64,000 nucleotides of DNA from Nitrospiraceae bacterium (GTDB taxonomy: Bacteria > Nitrospirota > Nitrospiria > Nitrospirales > Nitrospiraceae): the NCBI GenBank assembly GCA_019637075.1, contig JAHBWI010000001.1, positions 682,001 through 746,000 on the forward strand, in the 5' to 3' direction. Shown here one piece after another: positions 63,565-64,000 of this stretch. Both the position numbers and the translations under genes were made by a program. Under the pieces are notes generated by a model. It did not search any database, had not been told where the DNA came from, and was given only the letters and a program-made list of their open reading frames with translations. Every line of letters begins with the position of its first letter. Within the stretch, counting starts at the first letter, position 1.

Positions 63565-64000
63565 CCCCTGGAGCCAGCTCGATGTTCTGCTTTTCGTCGT
63601 CCCGCACCACGATGTCGTCGTAATTCAGCTTGAGCCTTTCGCGGTTCTTGCCGAATCGATAGATCGTCAAGCGGTCGCGCGCGGCTGTATTCGTGAAGCC
63701 TCCCGCCAGCGCGATGCCTTGCAGCAGATTCGTTTTGATCTTGAGGGGATACTTGCCCGGTCGCAGCACCTCGCCGAGCACGAACACGTTGTAGCTGTTC
63801 ACGTCCTTGACGACGATGCTCACCGAGGGATTCTCGACATACTCACGCAACCGGACGCTTAATTCCTTCGTCAATCGCGCCGGCGTCTTGCCCGCCGCCA
63901 TCACGTCATTGATCAGCGGCAGCGAAATCTTTCCATCCGGCCTGACGGTTACGATCTTCGACAGGTCTTGATTCTGCCAGACCGTGATTTCCAGCACGTC
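63524..64000 (-). CDS. Polysaccharide export protein (Wza/SLBB family), 5' truncated
   Basis: The frame runs to the right edge, so the N-terminus with its lipobox is outside the window. The visible 158 residues contain the poly_export domain (DVLEITVWQNQDLSKIVTV, GKISLPLINDVMAAG, VENPSVSIVVKDVNSYNV), then the SLBB segment VLGEVLRPGKYPLKIKTNLL and the closing ELAPGDVVLVPSQK. It forms the outer-membrane channel for exopolysaccharide. Probably the downstream part of an EPS operon continuing outside. Confidence 0.9.
   Translation of the reverse strand, partial: DVLEITVWQNQDLSKIVTVRPDGKISLPLINDVMAAGKTPARLTKELSVRLREYVENPSVSIVVKDVNSYNVFVLGEVLRPGKYPLKIKTNLLQGIALAGGFTNTAARDRLTIYRFGKNRERLKLNYDDIVVRDDEKQNIELAPGDVVLVPSQKTVLR

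Noticed and set aside
1-64000. CRISPR arrays, insertion sequences and rRNA genes
   Set aside because: No regularly spaced repeats, transposase frames or rRNA signatures were found.

Overview
The window is about 64 kb of GC-rich (roughly 60%) Gram-negative chromosome. The gene content best fits the genus Nitrospira (phylum Nitrospirota). This is an inference from the housekeeping gene set, a chlorite-dismutase-family heme protein, heavy investment in molybdate uptake and many two-component genes; no rRNA or nitrite oxidoreductase gene is present to prove it.

Region 1 (1-22.4 kb) is mostly housekeeping. dnaK (3' end), dnaJ and rsmE run on the plus strand. A minus-strand operon follows with an IPT/TIG protein and a YCF48-like beta-propeller protein. 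A long minus-strand train reads recA-recX-alaS-ruvX-mltG-deoC-pilZ-deoB-ridA. After it come thpR and cinA, a chlorite-dismutase/HemQ-family gene with its own promoter and terminator, several conserved but unrecognised genes, an exported OB-fold protein, a SlyD-type prolyl isomerase and a Tat-exported M15-like peptidase.

Region 2 (22.4-31.4 kb) is regulatory: an NtrC-type regulator that lacks GAFTGA and the phospho-acceptor Asp, a degenerate stand-alone receiver, a canonical NarL-type regulator with its four-PAS histidine kinase, then TPR, Nudix, SDR and an exported Lon-domain protein.

Region 3 (31.4-43.2 kb) is the most unusual part. Two tandem paralogous operons each read POTRA/ShlB outer-membrane transporter, then a short haemagglutinin-type (TPS) secreted protein, then an exported TPR-CHAT protein. 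The downstream operon's CHAT protein has lost both catalytic residues (His to Arg, Cys to Thr); the upstream operon's copy keeps them. Both operons carry the same promoter motif (AGTATT, 16 nt, extended -10 TATAAG). A tRNA-Met(CAT) lies upstream.

Region 4 (44.2-45.2 kb) is a small operon headed by a LexA-like XRE-S24 repressor whose palindromic operator overlaps its own start codon.

Region 5 (45.7-58.9 kb) is a large molybdate (oxyanion) module: two ModC ATPases, one ModB, three ModA-like binding proteins, a Mop protein, an HTH-TOBE regulator, an XRE-HTH plus periplasmic-binding-domain regulator, and two sets of outer-membrane porin plus lipoprotein encoded divergently around that regulator. 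It suggests that molybdate or a similar anion is handled from the outer membrane inward.

Region 6 (59.3-64 kb) holds a HAMP histidine kinase and a canonical sigma54 response regulator, then a minus-strand methyltransferase and the start of an exopolysaccharide export locus that leaves the window.
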